From contig JASCNZ010000011.1 in assembly GCA_029959905.1 (NCBI GenBank), forward strand, positions 1 through 63,205: a DNA stretch of 63,205 nucleotides, read 5' to 3'. The translations under genes were made by a program, and so were the position numbers. Within the stretch, counting starts at the first letter, position 1. Every line of letters begins with the position of its first letter. Shown here in pieces: positions 50,057 to 60,223 of the stretch. The notes beneath the pieces are model-generated. The model had not been told where the DNA came from and did not search any database. It was given only the letters and a program-made list of their open reading frames with translations. This stretch comes from Microbacteriaceae bacterium PS02344. Its GTDB lineage: Bacteria; Actinomycetota; Actinomycetes; Actinomycetales; Microbacteriaceae.

Positions 50057-53005
50057 TCAATCGAGCAGCCCCTGGATGTCGTCGGCGGTGAGCGACTGGG
50101 CGAACAGGGCCTCGTCGTCCATGACCGCCGAGAAGAGTCTCGCTTTGCGGCGCTGCAGCTCGACGACCTTCTCCTCGATGGTTCCCGTGGCCACCAGCCG
50201 GTAGACGAACACCTGCGCGGTCTGTCCGATGCGGTGCGCGCGGTCGACGGCCTGCGCCTCCGCCGCCGGGTTCCACCACGGGTCGAGCAGGAAAACGTAG
50301 TCGGCCTCGGTGAGCGTGAGGCCGAATCCGCCTGCTTTGAGGCTGATGAGGAACACCGGCTGGTCACCTGCGCGGAAGCCGTCGATGACGGCCTGCCGAC
50401 CGGAGGTCGACCCGTCGAGATGCGAGTACGGGATGCCCGCGGAGGTCAGGCGCTCCGCCGCCAGGTCGAGGAACGACGTGAACTGGCTGAACACCAGTGC
50501 CCGATGCCCTTCCTGCTGCAGCTCGACGACGCGCTCGAGCAGCACATCGAGCTTCCGCGAGCCGACGCGCGTGTGCGCGGGGTCGATCAGCGCGGGCGAC
50601 AGTGCGAGCATGCGAAGCAGGGTCAGAGAACGGAAGACGATGAACCGGTGACGATCGAGTTCGGGGAGCAGCCCGAGGATCTTCTGGCGCTCGCGCTGCA
50701 GCACCGTCTCGTAGAGTTCGCGGTGCGCCGACCCCAGCTCGACGTCGAGGATCTGCTCCTGCCGCGTCGGGAGCTCGTCGGCGACGAGTTCTTTCGTCCG
50801 GCGCAGGAGCAGCGGACGCATGCGACGGCGCAGCTGGGCGAGGCGCCGCGCCCGGTACTCCCCGCCTTCCGCGTTCTCGGGCACCTTCCCCTGCTCGATC
50901 GGCTGGATGTAGCGCTCCCGGAAGGCGCGAGCCGACGGGAAGAGTCCGGGCGCGGTGAGCGAGAGCAGCGCCCACAACTCGGACAGCCCGTTCTCGAGCG
51001 GGGTGCCGGTAACCGCGTACACCGCGCGGGCGGGGATAGCAGCGATCGCCCGGTGCAGCTTCGTCGCCGGGTTCTTGACGAACTGCGCTTCGTCGAGCAC
51101 GAGCGCGGCCCAGTCGACCCCGCTGAAGACCGGCTCGTCGAGGCGGGCGATGGCGTAGGTGGTGACCACGACGTCCGCGTCGAGCGGCTCGGCCAATCCC
51201 GAGGCCCGGGTGGCGTCTCTCAGCTGCACCCGCAGGCCCGGGGCGAAGCGCGTCGCCTCCGCACGCCAGCCGCCGATGACGGAGGTGGGCGCGATCACCA
51301 GGAAGGGGCGCTGCTCCCCCGCCTCCCGCGCATGCAGGATCAGCGCGAGGATCTGGAGGGTCTTGCCCAGTCCCATGTCGTCGGCGAGGATCCCCCCGAG
51401 GCCGTGCCCCCAGAGGAACGCCAACCAGTCGAGGCCCTGCTGCTGGTACGGACGCAGCTCGGCGCGCAGCCCGGCCGGCGGAGGCACGGAAGGGACGGTG
51501 GCAACGTCGCGCAGTCCCTCGGCGAGTTCCCGCCACGTCCGCGCGGGCAGCGCCTGGTCGGCCAGGTCCTCGAATTCCTCCCACAGCGCGACCTGCGAAC
51601 GATGAAGCCGCGGTCCGGTCTCCCACTCATCGAGCTGCGCGGCCTCCTCGAGCAGTTCGCGCAGGCGGTCGAGAGCGGGATGCTGCAGCGAGAAATGGGT
51701 GCCGTCGACCAGCAGGAGTTTCTTACGCCCGGTCACGAGAGCCGTGAACAGCGGCTCGAACGGGATCACGCGTCCATCGATGCGGACCAGGACCCCGAGG
51801 TCGAACCAGTCGGAGTCCGGGGTCTCCACCGTCGTCACGGTCAGCTCGGGCTCACCCGTGAGCTCGGTGTACGTCTTGCGCCGCCCGGTCGTCTCGACGT
51901 GCACTCCTTCCGCCTCCAGACGCGGCACGACGCGCGTCACAAACTCCGCAGCCTCGATCTCGTGGAAGGCACCCCGCGGCATGAAGGCGCTTCCGACCGA
52001 CTGCTGCCAGAGGGACTCGACGAGCGTCAGCACCTCGCCCTCGGCCTCGGGGTCGCGGAACCCCGATCCGTCGGGTTCGACGGATGCCCGACCGAAACCC
52101 GCGTAGTCCCACCCGAACGCGTACTCGACAGTGTCGCCGCGGCGGAACGACAGCGAGAGCACGGCACGCGGGCGCGGCAGGGGCGGGAGGGAGACGGACC
52201 CCTGGGTGCGTACTCCGACACCACGCGCCAGCCGCGGATACGCCTCGCGGAGGAAAGCCCCCTCGTCGTCGCGCGGTATGCGCAGAGCCCCGTCGAGCGC
52301 CAGGAGGGACTGCCCGGCCTCGCCGGCCGTGGTCTCGGCCAGGACGACGTGCAGTCGGTCTCCGGTCTGCACGACCGCGTAGAGCCCGCATCGTCCGATC
52401 GGCCGCAACAGGGCGCCGGTGAGCCCCGACGCGTCGCCGGCCGCACCGATCTCGGGTTCGACGGTCAGGTCGCCGGCGTCGGTGCGACGGATGACCGCGC
52501 CGACCTCGATCCGATCGCGCAGTTCGACGGTGACCTTCTTCTGCGTCGGCACCAGCGGGATCCCGAGGGCGGTGGCGGCGTGCAGGTGCGTCCAGAGCAG
52601 CGGCGACTCGAGATGATCGAGCAGCAGCCAATCGCCGGCGGTGCCCGACAGCAGCGAGTCGCGCGCGATGCTGAGAAGGTCGGCGAACCAGCGGGTCCGG
52701 CGGCGCCCGTAGCGTGCCGGAGAGCGCCGCACGGCATCCCAGGTGGCCGCCCCCTGCACCCAGTCGCCGGATGCCGCGCTCCGTTCGAGAGGGCGGATGC
52801 CCAGCAGCACCTCGCCGCCGCCGCGAGCGACGTCGCGCGGGGTCGCCGACCGAGCGGGGCGCGACCCCCAGGGGTTCGCGTGGCGGGCATCGCGATAGCG
52901 CACCTCGACGCCGAGTGCGAGAGGCATGGTGTCGCTCTCGTCCGGGGAGCCGAACAGCGCACGCCAGTCCGCCGCGGAGTGACGGGGGTCGTCAGCGGGG
53001 GCCAT
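50057..53005 (-). CDS. SNF2-family DEAD/DEAH-like helicase (HepA type)
   Basis: A 982-residue Swi2/Snf2 ATPase. The C-terminal half holds the motor: GGILADDMGLGKTLQ (motif I, near 541), LDEAQ (motif II, near 637), TGTPLENGLSELW (motif III), SQFTSFLD, and DRAHRIGQ (motif VI, near 920). The N-terminal ~480 residues are a long accessory region; I see no SWIM zinc finger in it. Bacterial members remodel RNA polymerase or DNA complexes, and some belong to defence islands, but no nuclease or defence partner is adjacent. The ATG at 53005 has GGAGAGG 9 nt upstream; starts at 53014 and 53041 are less likely. It sits between nusB and the MBL/Rieske gene. Confidence 0.9.
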   Translation of the reverse strand: MAPADDPRHSAADWRALFGSPDESDTMPLALGVEVRYRDARHANPWGSRPARSATPRDVARGGGEVLLGIRPLERSAASGDWVQGAATWDAVRRSPARYGRRRTRWFADLLSIARDSLLSGTAGDWLLLDHLESPLLWTHLHAATALGIPLVPTQKKVTVELRDRIEVGAVIRRTDAGDLTVEPEIGAAGDASGLTGALLRPIGRCGLYAVVQTGDRLHVVLAETTAGEAGQSLLALDGALRIPRDDEGAFLREAYPRLARGVGVRTQGSVSLPPLPRPRAVLSLSFRRGDTVEYAFGWDYAGFGRASVEPDGSGFRDPEAEGEVLTLVESLWQQSVGSAFMPRGAFHEIEAAEFVTRVVPRLEAEGVHVETTGRRKTYTELTGEPELTVTTVETPDSDWFDLGVLVRIDGRVIPFEPLFTALVTGRKKLLLVDGTHFSLQHPALDRLRELLEEAAQLDEWETGPRLHRSQVALWEEFEDLADQALPARTWRELAEGLRDVATVPSVPPPAGLRAELRPYQQQGLDWLAFLWGHGLGGILADDMGLGKTLQILALILHAREAGEQRPFLVIAPTSVIGGWRAEATRFAPGLRVQLRDATRASGLAEPLDADVVVTTYAIARLDEPVFSGVDWAALVLDEAQFVKNPATKLHRAIAAIPARAVYAVTGTPLENGLSELWALLSLTAPGLFPSARAFRERYIQPIEQGKVPENAEGGEYRARRLAQLRRRMRPLLLRRTKELVADELPTRQEQILDVELGSAHRELYETVLQRERQKILGLLPELDRHRFIVFRSLTLLRMLALSPALIDPAHTRVGSRKLDVLLERVVELQQEGHRALVFSQFTSFLDLAAERLTSAGIPYSHLDGSTSGRQAVIDGFRAGDQPVFLISLKAGGFGLTLTEADYVFLLDPWWNPAAEAQAVDRAHRIGQTAQVFVYRLVATGTIEEKVVELQRRKARLFSAVMDDEALFAQSLTADDIQGLLD

Positions 53006-53065
53006 ACCCGTCATCCTCTCCGGTGCCACCGACACCCGCACCGGGCCGAAGACACCGGCAACGGG

Positions 53066-53476
53066 TCAGACCGCGCGCGCTACCCGGGCGAGCACGCCGT
53101 GCACGAAGGCGCCGGAGTCGTCCGTCGAGAACTCCTTCGCCAGCTCCACGGCCTCGTCGATCGCGACCGCCGTCGGAACCTCGTCGTTGTAGACGATCTC
53201 CCAGGCGCCGATGCGCAGCAGCGCACGATCCACCGCGGGCATGCGGTCGAGCTTCCAATCGCGGCTGTGCGTCGTGATGTGCTCGTCGATCTCATCGCGG
53301 TGGTCGATGATGCCGTCCACGATCTCTCGCGCGTACAGCCACGACGCCTCGCGGGCGGGCTCGCTCGCCGCGCGCTTCGCCTCGGCGGCGAGGGCGACCT
53401 GCACCTCGTCGCCGCGCACGTCGGCGGAGAACAGGATGTCGAGTGCGCGCTTGCGCGCCTTCGTCCGGGCGCTCAC
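53066..53476 (-). CDS. nusB: Transcription antitermination protein NusB
   Basis: A 136-residue all-alpha protein that binds boxA RNA with NusE during rRNA transcription. KARKRALDILFSADVRG, WKLDRMPAVDRALLRIGAWEIVYNDEVPTAVAIDEAVELAKEFS in pieces and SGAFVHGVLARVAR are canonical. The start is GTG at 53476, 3 nt after the efp stop. The efp-nusB pair is usual in actinobacteria. Confidence 0.96.
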   Translation of the reverse strand: MSARTKARKRALDILFSADVRGDEVQVALAAEAKRAASEPAREASWLYAREIVDGIIDHRDEIDEHITTHSRDWKLDRMPAVDRALLRIGAWEIVYNDEVPTAVAIDEAVELAKEFSTDDSGAFVHGVLARVARAV

Positions 53477-53479
53477 GCC

Positions 53480-54040
53480 TTACTTCTCGCGACCGAGGTA
53501 CTCACCCGTGCGGGTGTCGACCTTCACCTTGGTGCCCGTCTCGAGGAACAGCGGGACCTGGATCTCGTAGCCGGTTTCGAGCGTGGCGGGCTTGGTGCCG
53601 GCCGAAGAGCGGTCGCCCTGCAGACCCGGCTCGGTGTAGGTCACCTCGAGGATGACGGACGCCGGAAGGTCGATGTACAGCGGGTTGCCGTTGTTGAGCG
53701 CGATCGTGACCTGCTGGTTCTCCAGCAGGAAGTTCTTCGCGTCGCCGACGGTGGCCGCGCCGACCGTGATCTGGTCGTAGTCGGCGGCGTCCATGAACAC
53801 GAAGCCGTCGCCGTCGGTGTAGAGGTAGGTGAAGTCGCGGCGGTCGACGTTCTCGATTTCGATCTTCGCGCCGGCGTTGTAGGTGCGGTCGACGACCTTG
53901 CCCGACACGACGTTCTTCAGCTTGGTGCGGACGAACGCCCCGCCCTTGCCCGGCTTGACGTGCTGGAACTCGATGACGCTCCAGAGCTGTCCGTCGATGC
54001 TGAGGACGACGCCGTTCTTGATGTCTGCGGTAGATGCCAT
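53480..54040 (-). CDS. efp: Elongation factor P
   Basis: A 186-residue EF-P that relieves ribosome stalling at proline runs. Three beta domains are present. The tip loop [12 protein letters not shown] has Lys32 at the position that enters the P site, with GKGG around it. [10 protein letters not shown] and the C-terminal [13 protein letters not shown] end are typical. No lysine-modifying genes (epmA/B) are near. The ATG at 54040 follows a 73-nt gap from aroQ. Confidence 0.96.
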   Translation of the reverse strand: MASTADIKNGVVLSIDGQLWSVIEFQHVKPGKGGAFVRTKLKNVVSGKVVDRTYNAGAKIEIENVDRRDFTYLYTDGDGFVFMDAADYDQITVGAATVGDAKNFLLENQQVTIALNNGNPLYIDLPASVILEVTYTEPGLQGDRSSAGTKPATLETGYEIQVPLFLETGTKVKVDTRTGEYLGREK

Positions 54041-54113
54041 GCGCGGGAGGTTTCCGTTCCTGTGGGGTTTCGCGGCCGTCGTCGCCCTGCGGGGGCGGAG
54101 CCGACAGTCGATT

Positions 54114-54551
54114 CTAAGGGATGAGCGCCGTGAGACGTCTCACGGCCTCGGCGTAGCCGTCGATGCCCTGCCCGATCACGCGCACAGCGGCGACGTCGTC
54201 GAGATAGGAGTGGTGGCGGAACTCCTCGCGCGCGTGCACGTCCGAGATGTGCACCTCGGCGAAGGGCAGGCCCACGCCGGTGAGCGCATCGCGCAGCGAG
54301 ACCGACGTATGGGTGAGGCCGCCCGGGTTGATGATGATGCCGACGCAGTCGCCGCGCGCCTCGTGGATCGCGTCGATGAGCACGCCCTCGTGGTTGCTCT
54401 GGATCGCCCGCAGCCCGTAACCGGCGTCGAGCGCGGCGGCGGCGGCGAGGCGCTCGACATCGGCGAGCGTCGCCGTGCCGTAGACCTCGGGCTCGCGCGT
54501 GCCGAGCAGGTTCAGGTTCGGCCCGTTCACGAGCAGGAGACGCGCGCTCAC
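54114..54551 (-). CDS. aroQ: 3-dehydroquinate dehydratase (type II)
   Basis: A 145-residue type II enzyme of the shikimate pathway. [20 protein letters not shown] with the catalytic Tyr, [34 protein letters not shown] and [18 protein letters not shown] with the catalytic His are all present. The GTG at 54551 overlaps the aroB stop by 4 nt. It is last of five shikimate genes. Confidence 0.96.
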   Translation of the reverse strand: MSARLLLVNGPNLNLLGTREPEVYGTATLADVERLAAAAALDAGYGLRAIQSNHEGVLIDAIHEARGDCVGIIINPGGLTHTSVSLRDALTGVGLPFAEVHISDVHAREEFRHHSYLDDVAAVRVIGQGIDGYAEAVRRLTALIP

Positions 54552-55636
54552 TCCCCGACCTCCTGGTAGGCCGCGAAGAGAAGCGATTCGTCCGGTGCCT
54601 GCAACACGGTCGGCTTCGCGATGTCGTCGAGCAGGATGAAGCGCAGCATCCCCCCGCGCGCCTTCTTGTCGCGCTGCATGGTCGCGAGCAGCTGCGGCCA
54701 GGCGCCGGCGCGGTACGAGGTCGGCAGCCCGAGCGATTCGAGCACGGTGCGGTGGCGCACCGCCGCCTCGTCCGGAAGGCGACCGGCGAGGCGCGACAGT
54801 TCGGCGGCGAAGAGCATGCCCACCGAGATCGCCGCGCCGTGGCGCCAGCGATAACGCTCGGCGTGCTCGATCGCGTGCCCGAGCGTGTGTCCGTAGTTCA
54901 GGATCTCGCGCTGCCCCGCCTCGCGGAAGTCCTCCGACACGACGGCGGCCTTCATCCCGACGGCGAGTTCGACGGCGCGCCGGAACTCGTCGGTGGTCGG
55001 GTCGACGGCGCGAGCCGGGTCGGCTTCGACGATGTCGAGGATCTCCGGCGCCCAGATGAAACCGGCCTTGACGACCTCGGCGAATCCCGCGGTGGCCTCG
55101 TTCGGGCTGAGGCTGGCGAGCTCGTCGAGGTCTCCGACGACGGCCCGCGGTGCCCAGAAGGCGCCGACGAGGTTCTTGCCCTCCGCGGTGTTGACCCCGG
55201 TCTTACCGCCGATGGACGCATCCACGAGGCCGAGCACGGTCGTCGGGACCTGCACGACCTGGATGCCGCGCAACCAGGTCGCGGCGACGAAGCCCGCGAC
55301 ATCGGTCACCGCGCCGCCGCCGTAGCCCACCACCGCGTCGGTGCGGGTGAAGTCGGCCTGCCCCATGACCTGCCAGCAGAAGGCGGCCACCTCGATGCGC
55401 TTGCCCTGCTCGGCATCGGGTATCTCGGCGAGCAGCACCTCCCGCGGCCCGTTCGCCGCGTCGGCGAGCAGCCGGTCGCGCAGCTCCGCGGCGCGTGCCG
55501 CGAGGGTGGGCGGGTGCACCACGAGGATCTTCCGGACGCCGGGTTCGTGGGCGGCGGACACCCGGTCGAGGATGCCGCGCCCGATGCTCACGTCATAGGC
55601 GTGTGCGCCCGTGACGGGAATGGTGGTCGTGCTCAT
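54548..55636 (-). CDS. aroB: 3-dehydroquinate synthase
   Basis: A 362-residue NAD- and zinc-dependent cyclase turning DAHP into dehydroquinate. [23 protein letters not shown] binds [23 protein letters not shown] and [13 protein letters not shown] form the site, and [24 protein letters not shown] holds zinc ligands. It is full length. It overlaps aroK and aroQ by 4 nt each. Confidence 0.96.
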   Translation of the reverse strand: MSTTTIPVTGAHAYDVSIGRGILDRVSAAHEPGVRKILVVHPPTLAARAAELRDRLLADAANGPREVLLAEIPDAEQGKRIEVAAFCWQVMGQADFTRTDAVVGYGGGAVTDVAGFVAATWLRGIQVVQVPTTVLGLVDASIGGKTGVNTAEGKNLVGAFWAPRAVVGDLDELASLSPNEATAGFAEVVKAGFIWAPEILDIVEADPARAVDPTTDEFRRAVELAVGMKAAVVSEDFREAGQREILNYGHTLGHAIEHAERYRWRHGAAISVGMLFAAELSRLAGRLPDEAAVRHRTVLESLGLPTSYRAGAWPQLLATMQRDKKARGGMLRFILLDDIAKPTVLQAPDESLLFAAYQEVGE

Positions 55637-56151
55637 GCCAGTGTCCTCCTCCAGGTCGCGATGTCGTCCGCGATCCTCTGCATCGGTCGTCGTGAGGTGT
55701 CGAACGTCGCCGTGGCGACCTCTTCGTACCAGGGGCGGCGCGCGTCGAAGATGCTCTTCCAGCGCGCCACGGGGTCGTCATCGGCGAGGAGCGGGCGGTT
55801 CGTGCCGCGAATGCGGTCTGCGACGGCCTCCGCGCTCACCGTGAGGAAGACCACAGGGTGGTCGCGCAGAAGGCCGCGGGTGCCGGCATCGGTCACCGCT
55901 CCCCCGCCGAGCGACACCACACCGCCGTCCGCGAGTGCCGCGGCGACGACGTCCCGCTCCCACTCGCGGAAACGCTCCTCGCCGTGCTCGGCGAAGATCG
56001 CGGGGATCGGCCCGTGCGCCGCGACGATCCGCTTGTCGGTGTCGGTGAAGGGCACGCCGAGTCGTCGGGCCACGCGTCGGCCGACGCTGGTCTTGCCCGC
56101 ACCCATCGGGCCGACGAGCACGATGTCGAGCGGGTCAGCCTCGGTCGTCAT
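55633..56151 (-). CDS. aroK: Shikimate kinase
   Basis: A 172-residue P-loop kinase making shikimate-3-phosphate. [21 protein letters not shown] is the Walker A region, DTDKRI the shikimate-binding Asp, FREWERDVV the Arg, [10 protein letters not shown] the conserved GGG, and [10 protein letters not shown] the lid. The ATG at 56151 lies 17 nt inside the aroC 3' end; a longer frame to 56241 is not supported. Confidence 0.95.
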   Translation of the reverse strand: MTTEADPLDIVLVGPMGAGKTSVGRRVARRLGVPFTDTDKRIVAAHGPIPAIFAEHGEERFREWERDVVAAALADGGVVSLGGGAVTDAGTRGLLRDHPVVFLTVSAEAVADRIRGTNRPLLADDDPVARWKSIFDARRPWYEEVATATFDTSRRPMQRIADDIATWRRTLA

Positions 56152-57364
56152 GGGCGAGGAGCGCCGCCTCCGACGCGGGAGCGGTGCGCAGCTCATCGGG
56201 GATGCCCTGCAGGTAGCCCTCCAGGTTGCGGCGCGTCTCACGGATGCTGTCGCCGCCGAACTTCTCGAGCACTGCGCGGGCGAGTTCGATCGCGACCATC
56301 GCCTCGGCGACGACGCCTGCGGCCGGGACGGCGCAGACGTCGGACCGCTGGTGATGTGCGGTGGCGGTGTCGCCGGTGGCGATGTCGATCGTGCGGAGAG
56401 CGTGCGGCACGGTCGCGATCGGCTTCATGCCCGCCCGCACCCGCAGCACGGTACCGGTGGACATGCCGCCTTCGATGCCGCCGGCGCGGTCGGAGCCGCG
56501 GGTGATCCCGTCGGCCGCCACGAACAGCTCGTCGTGCGCCGCAGAGCCGCGGCGGCGCGTGGTCTCGAAGCCGTCGCCGACCTCGACGCCCTTGATGGCC
56601 TGGATGCTCATGAGCGCCTGCGCGAGCCTGGCGTCGAGGCGACGGTCGTAGTGCACGTGCGATCCGAGCCCCGGCGGCAGCCCGTACGCGAGCACCTCGA
56701 CGATGCCGCCGAGCGTGTCGCCGTCCTTCTTGGCGTCATCGACCTCGGCGACCATCAGCGCGGAGGTGGCGGCGTCGAAGCAGCGGAGCGGATCGGCGTC
56801 GAGCGCGTCGACGTCGTCCGGCGTCGGGAGCGCCGAGCCGGCGGGCACCTGCACGGGGCCGATCGAGAGGGTATGGCTGACGAGGCGGATGCCGAGTTCG
56901 CCGAGGAACGAGCGTGCCACCGCGCCCAGGGCGACGCGCGCCGCCGTCTCGCGCGCACTCGCGCGCTCGAGGATCGGTCGCGCCTCGTCGAAGTCGTACT
57001 TCTGCATGCCGACCAGATCGGCGTGTCCCGGGCGCGGGCGGGTGAGGGGCGCGCCGCGTCCGCGCGACTTCTCGGTGAGTTCGATCGGCTCCGGGCTCAT
57101 GACCTCGGTCCACTTCGGCCACTCCGTGTTGCCGATGCGCAGCGCGACGGGGCTGCCCAACGTGAAGCCGTGGCGCACCCCGCCCGAGATCGACAGCTCG
57201 TCCTGCTCGAACTTCATCCGCGAGCCGCGGCCGTACCCCAGCTTGCGACGCTGCAGGTCGGCCTGGATCGCGTCGGCGACGACGGGGACGCCCGACGGCA
57301 GGCCCTCGATGATGGCGATGAGTTCGGGGCCGTGCGATTCGCCGGCGGTCAGCACGCGGAGCAT
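56135..57364 (-). CDS. aroC: Chorismate synthase
   Basis: A 409-residue FMN-dependent enzyme producing chorismate, the branch point for tryptophan, phenylalanine and tyrosine. [25 protein letters not shown] starts the protein. [48 protein letters not shown] and [11 protein letters not shown] are family signatures. It follows aroE by 33 nt and overlaps aroK by 17 nt. Confidence 0.97.
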   Translation of the reverse strand: MLRVLTAGESHGPELIAIIEGLPSGVPVVADAIQADLQRRKLGYGRGSRMKFEQDELSISGGVRHGFTLGSPVALRIGNTEWPKWTEVMSPEPIELTEKSRGRGAPLTRPRPGHADLVGMQKYDFDEARPILERASARETAARVALGAVARSFLGELGIRLVSHTLSIGPVQVPAGSALPTPDDVDALDADPLRCFDAATSALMVAEVDDAKKDGDTLGGIVEVLAYGLPPGLGSHVHYDRRLDARLAQALMSIQAIKGVEVGDGFETTRRRGSAAHDELFVAADGITRGSDRAGGIEGGMSTGTVLRVRAGMKPIATVPHALRTIDIATGDTATAHHQRSDVCAVPAAGVVAEAMVAIELARAVLEKFGGDSIRETRRNLEGYLQGIPDELRTAPASEAALLAHDDRG

Positions 57365-57397
57365 TGCTCTAGTCTCCCATGCGCCGACGGTCAGGTT

Positions 57398-58234
57398 TCA
57401 CGACGCGTCGGCGAGAGCCGCGCGCATCGCGTCGACCACCGCCGGCTCGTCCGGCAGAGCCTCCGTCGGGGTGCCGTGGTGGAAGATGCGGATCTGGCGG
57501 ACCGCTTGATGCAACAGCATCCCCAGTCCCGAGACGGCCGTACCGTGCCACGCGCCGGCCAGCGCCGACGGCCACGGCGCGTAGGCCGCGTCGAAGAGCG
57601 CCCCACCCGCCTCGCTCAGGCGTTCGACCATGCCCTCCGGCAGCGCCGTGCCGCTCGGGAGCGTCGCGATGGTGAGGTCGACGTCGGTGGCCGCGCCGTC
57701 GAACGCCGTCACTGACACCGGGATGCCCAGCCGCTCGCCGAGGGCGGTCAACAGGGCACCGCGTTCGGGGCGGCGGGCGCGCACCTCGACCTCGTGCGCA
57801 CCGGATTCGGCGGTCGCGACGAGGGCGGAGGCCGCGGTCGCGCCCGCCCCGAGGATGCGCACCCGCGTGGCGCCGGCGAGGTCGTGCTCGGCGAGGGCGT
57901 CGACGATGCCGCCCACATCGGTGTTGAACCCGCGGATGCCGTCGCCGAGCAGCACCGTGTTCACGGCGCCCGTGAGCTCGGCATGCGTGTCGTGTTCCTC
58001 AGCCGCGCGGAAGGCGACCTCCTTGAGCGGCATGGTCAGAGAGAGGCCCCGCCACTGCGCATCGAGGGCGGAGAGGGCCTCGTCGAAGAGCGTCTCGTCG
58101 ACGCGGCGACGCTCGTACCGCCAGTCGAGCCCGAGTACGTCATAGGCGGCCGCGTGCAGCGCGGGCGACTTCGAGTGCGCGATCGGATCGCCCCACACCG
58201 CGAGTCGGGTGCGCGACACCTCAGCAGCCGGCAT
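57398..58234 (-). CDS. aroE: Shikimate dehydrogenase
   Basis: A 278-residue oxidoreductase reducing 3-dehydroshikimate. WGDPIAHSKSPALHAAAY binds shikimate; LSLTMPLKEVAF carries the catalytic Lys with a threonine variant of the usual N-V-T-x-P-x-K; GAVNTVLLGDG and GFNTDVGGIVDAL follow. The nucleotide fold reads RVRILGAGATAASALVA. VSGLGMLLHQAV is the C-terminal mark. Actinobacterial members may use other quinate-type substrates, but its place in the aro block supports this role. The ATG at 58234 overlaps mltG by 14 nt. Confidence 0.93.
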   Translation of the reverse strand: MPAAEVSRTRLAVWGDPIAHSKSPALHAAAYDVLGLDWRYERRRVDETLFDEALSALDAQWRGLSLTMPLKEVAFRAAEEHDTHAELTGAVNTVLLGDGIRGFNTDVGGIVDALAEHDLAGATRVRILGAGATAASALVATAESGAHEVEVRARRPERGALLTALGERLGIPVSVTAFDGAATDVDLTIATLPSGTALPEGMVERLSEAGGALFDAAYAPWPSALAGAWHGTAVSGLGMLLHQAVRQIRIFHHGTPTEALPDEPAVVDAMRAALADAS

Positions 58235-59747
58235 CCGGGTTGGCGCGGCACCACTCGCGCCACTTCTCGATGCCGACCTGATGCTCCTCGTAGGTCTCGG
58301 AGAACTGGGTCTCGCCGGTGGAGAGGTCGATCGTGACGAAGTAGAGCCACGGGCCGTCCGCGGGGTTCATCGCGGCGGTGATCGCGGCCTCGCTCGGGCT
58401 GGCGATCGGCGTGACCGGCAGCCCGGTGTGCACGTAGGTGTTCCACGGGTTGTCGTCGGCCAGCGCCTCGGCCGAGCTCGAGACGACCCCCTCGTGCAGC
58501 GAGCCGTATCCGTACTGCGCCGTGGAGTCCATCTGCAGCTTCATGTCGATCGCCAGGCGGTTCTCGATCACCCGCGCGACCTTGTCGAAGTCGGACGTGC
58601 GGCCCTCGCGCTGCACGATCGATGCGACCGTGAGCACCCGCTCCGCCTGATCCTCGGGCACACCAGCGGCGGCCAGGGATTCGCGCGTGCGGTCGACCAT
58701 GCGCTGGATCACCTGCGCGGCGGTCACCTCCGGGTCGAAGGTGTACACCGCCGGGAACAGCCAGCCCTCGAGACTCTGCGCCGAGACACCGTACGCCGCG
58801 GGGTCCGCCACCGCGGCCTCGAAGTCCGCCAGGGGGAGGTCGAGCGTCTCCGCCATCGCCGGGAGCGACGATGCGATCGTCGCTCCCTCCCCCATCGAGA
58901 CGGTGTTCTCCATGCGGTTCGACTCGTCGGAGAGCGCCTCCAGCGCAGCTTCCGCCGTCATCTTCTTCTGGAGCTTGTAGACGCCTGGATAGAAGGGCGG
59001 GTTCAGACCCTCGTCGATGAGGTAGTCGTAGAACACGTCCTCGGTGCGCGTGACGCCCGCTTCGTACAACGCGGTCGACACGGGCTGGCCGGTGTCTCCT
59101 TCGGCGATGGTCACCGTGGCCTCGCCGGTGGCGAGCCCGGGCTCCCAGTCCGCGGGTTCCCCCGTTCCGAGCAGCTCCGAGATGCGATCGCCGTACGTGT
59201 TCATAGCCCAGACACCGGCCGCGGCGATGGCGCCGAGGATGGCGAGCACGACGATGAGCGCGACCAGGCACCCGCGCCGCCGCTTCGGGCGCGTCCGGCT
59301 CGCGTGGTGGTCGTCGGTGGAGGCGAAGAGATCGTCGAGTCCCCCGTCGCGAGGTTCGGCGGAATCCGGAGCATCCGCCACCGCGGTCGTCGACCTCTCC
59401 GATGAGGAGCGCGTGCTCATGGACGCCGCGGAGGCGACCGACGGACCGGGCCGTCGCGCGGCGGGAACGGCCGCTGCGGCGTCTCCCGCCGGTTCCTGGG
59501 GAGGCGCGACCTCGTCCACCGGGACGGGCGCACCGGCCTCCGGGACGGCGGGGCGGGGGGCCTCACCATCGCCGCGACGGGCCGCCTGCCGCGCCGCCGC
59601 TTCGCGCGCCGCACGACGGGACCCGGGCGCGGGAGTGTCATCCTCGACCGTCGGGTGCTGCGGAGTGGGGTCCGGCAAGTTGGCGAAGAGGTCGCCGAGG
59701 CGCTCGTCGGGGCCCTGGGCCGGGGATGCGCCATCGCGTTCGGACAT
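58221..59747 (-). CDS. mltG: Endolytic murein transglycosylase MltG
   Basis: A 508-residue MltG that cuts growing peptidoglycan strands. Residues 1-159 are a disordered, Pro/Ala/acidic cytoplasmic tail; a basic KRRR then leads into the membrane helix (about 160-182). The outside part has the YceG domain, with the catalytic Glu in VASIVQREGRTSDFDKVARVIENRL and LQMDSTAQYGYG, then NTYVHTGLPVTPIASPSEAAI. The tail contains two copies of a short motif, LGDLFAN (17-23) and LDDLFAS (137-143). The ATG at 59747 is 2 nt past ruvX. E. coli MltG lacks such a tail. Confidence 0.94.
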   Translation of the reverse strand: MSERDGASPAQGPDERLGDLFANLPDPTPQHPTVEDDTPAPGSRRAAREAAARQAARRGDGEAPRPAVPEAGAPVPVDEVAPPQEPAGDAAAAVPAARRPGPSVASAASMSTRSSSERSTTAVADAPDSAEPRDGGLDDLFASTDDHHASRTRPKRRRGCLVALIVVLAILGAIAAAGVWAMNTYGDRISELLGTGEPADWEPGLATGEATVTIAEGDTGQPVSTALYEAGVTRTEDVFYDYLIDEGLNPPFYPGVYKLQKKMTAEAALEALSDESNRMENTVSMGEGATIASSLPAMAETLDLPLADFEAAVADPAAYGVSAQSLEGWLFPAVYTFDPEVTAAQVIQRMVDRTRESLAAAGVPEDQAERVLTVASIVQREGRTSDFDKVARVIENRLAIDMKLQMDSTAQYGYGSLHEGVVSSSAEALADDNPWNTYVHTGLPVTPIASPSEAAITAAMNPADGPWLYFVTIDLSTGETQFSETYEEHQVGIEKWREWCRANPDAGC

Positions 59748-59749
59748 GC

Positions 59750-60223
59750 TCAGGAAGACTCCTCGTTCGGCGGGACAGCGGCACCGGCCGGGTTTCCGGT
59801 GCTCTTCTCCACGTCGATCGCCTGCTGCAGCAGCACCACGGCGGCGACCTGATCCACAATGCTACGAGAATTCTTCTGGTTTCTGCCCGAAGATCGCAGA
59901 GCGGCGTGCGCGGAGACCGTGCTCAGGCGCTCGTCGACGAGGCGTACCGGCACCCGGGTCCGGACGCTCACCGCGGCGGCGAAGTCGCGGGCGTCCTGCG
60001 TCGACGGGGTGTCGGTGCCCTGCATGTTCACAGGCAGACCCACCGCGATCTCGATCGGTTCGTACTCCGAGACGAGCTGCGCGATGCGTTCGATCGAGTC
60101 GTCGTTCCTCGGCACCGTCTCGACCGGCACGGCCAGCATGCCGTCGGGGTCGCACCGGGAGACGCCCACACGGGCGCGCCCGACGTCGATGCCGAGACGC
60201 ACCCCGCGGCGGAACCCGCTCAC
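59750..60223 (-). CDS. ruvX: RuvX/YqgF-family Holliday-junction resolvase-like nuclease
   Basis: A 157-residue RNase H-fold protein. RLGIDVGRARVGVSRCDP has the first catalytic Asp, IEIAVGLPVNMQGTDTP and VRLVDERLSTVSAH follow, and IVDQVAAVVLLQ has the last Asp. Roles proposed for the family include 16S rRNA maturation and junction cutting. The start is GTG (60221-60223), overlapping the alaS stop by 4 nt. The alaS-ruvX-mltG order is conserved in actinobacteria. Confidence 0.94.
   Translation of the reverse strand: MSGFRRGVRLGIDVGRARVGVSRCDPDGMLAVPVETVPRNDDSIERIAQLVSEYEPIEIAVGLPVNMQGTDTPSTQDARDFAAAVSVRTRVPVRLVDERLSTVSAHAALRSSGRNQKNSRSIVDQVAAVVLLQQAIDVEKSTGNPAGAAVPPNEESS

Noticed and set aside
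50057..53005. SNF2 helicase as part of a phage-defence system
   Set aside because: No nuclease, methylase, phospholipase D-like or other defence partner is adjacent; the neighbours are nusB and an MBL/Rieske protein.
49775..54124. 1449-codon + strand open frame opposite the SNF2, nusB and efp genes
   Set aside because: It spans several unrelated minus-strand genes and their gaps, and has no recognisable domains.
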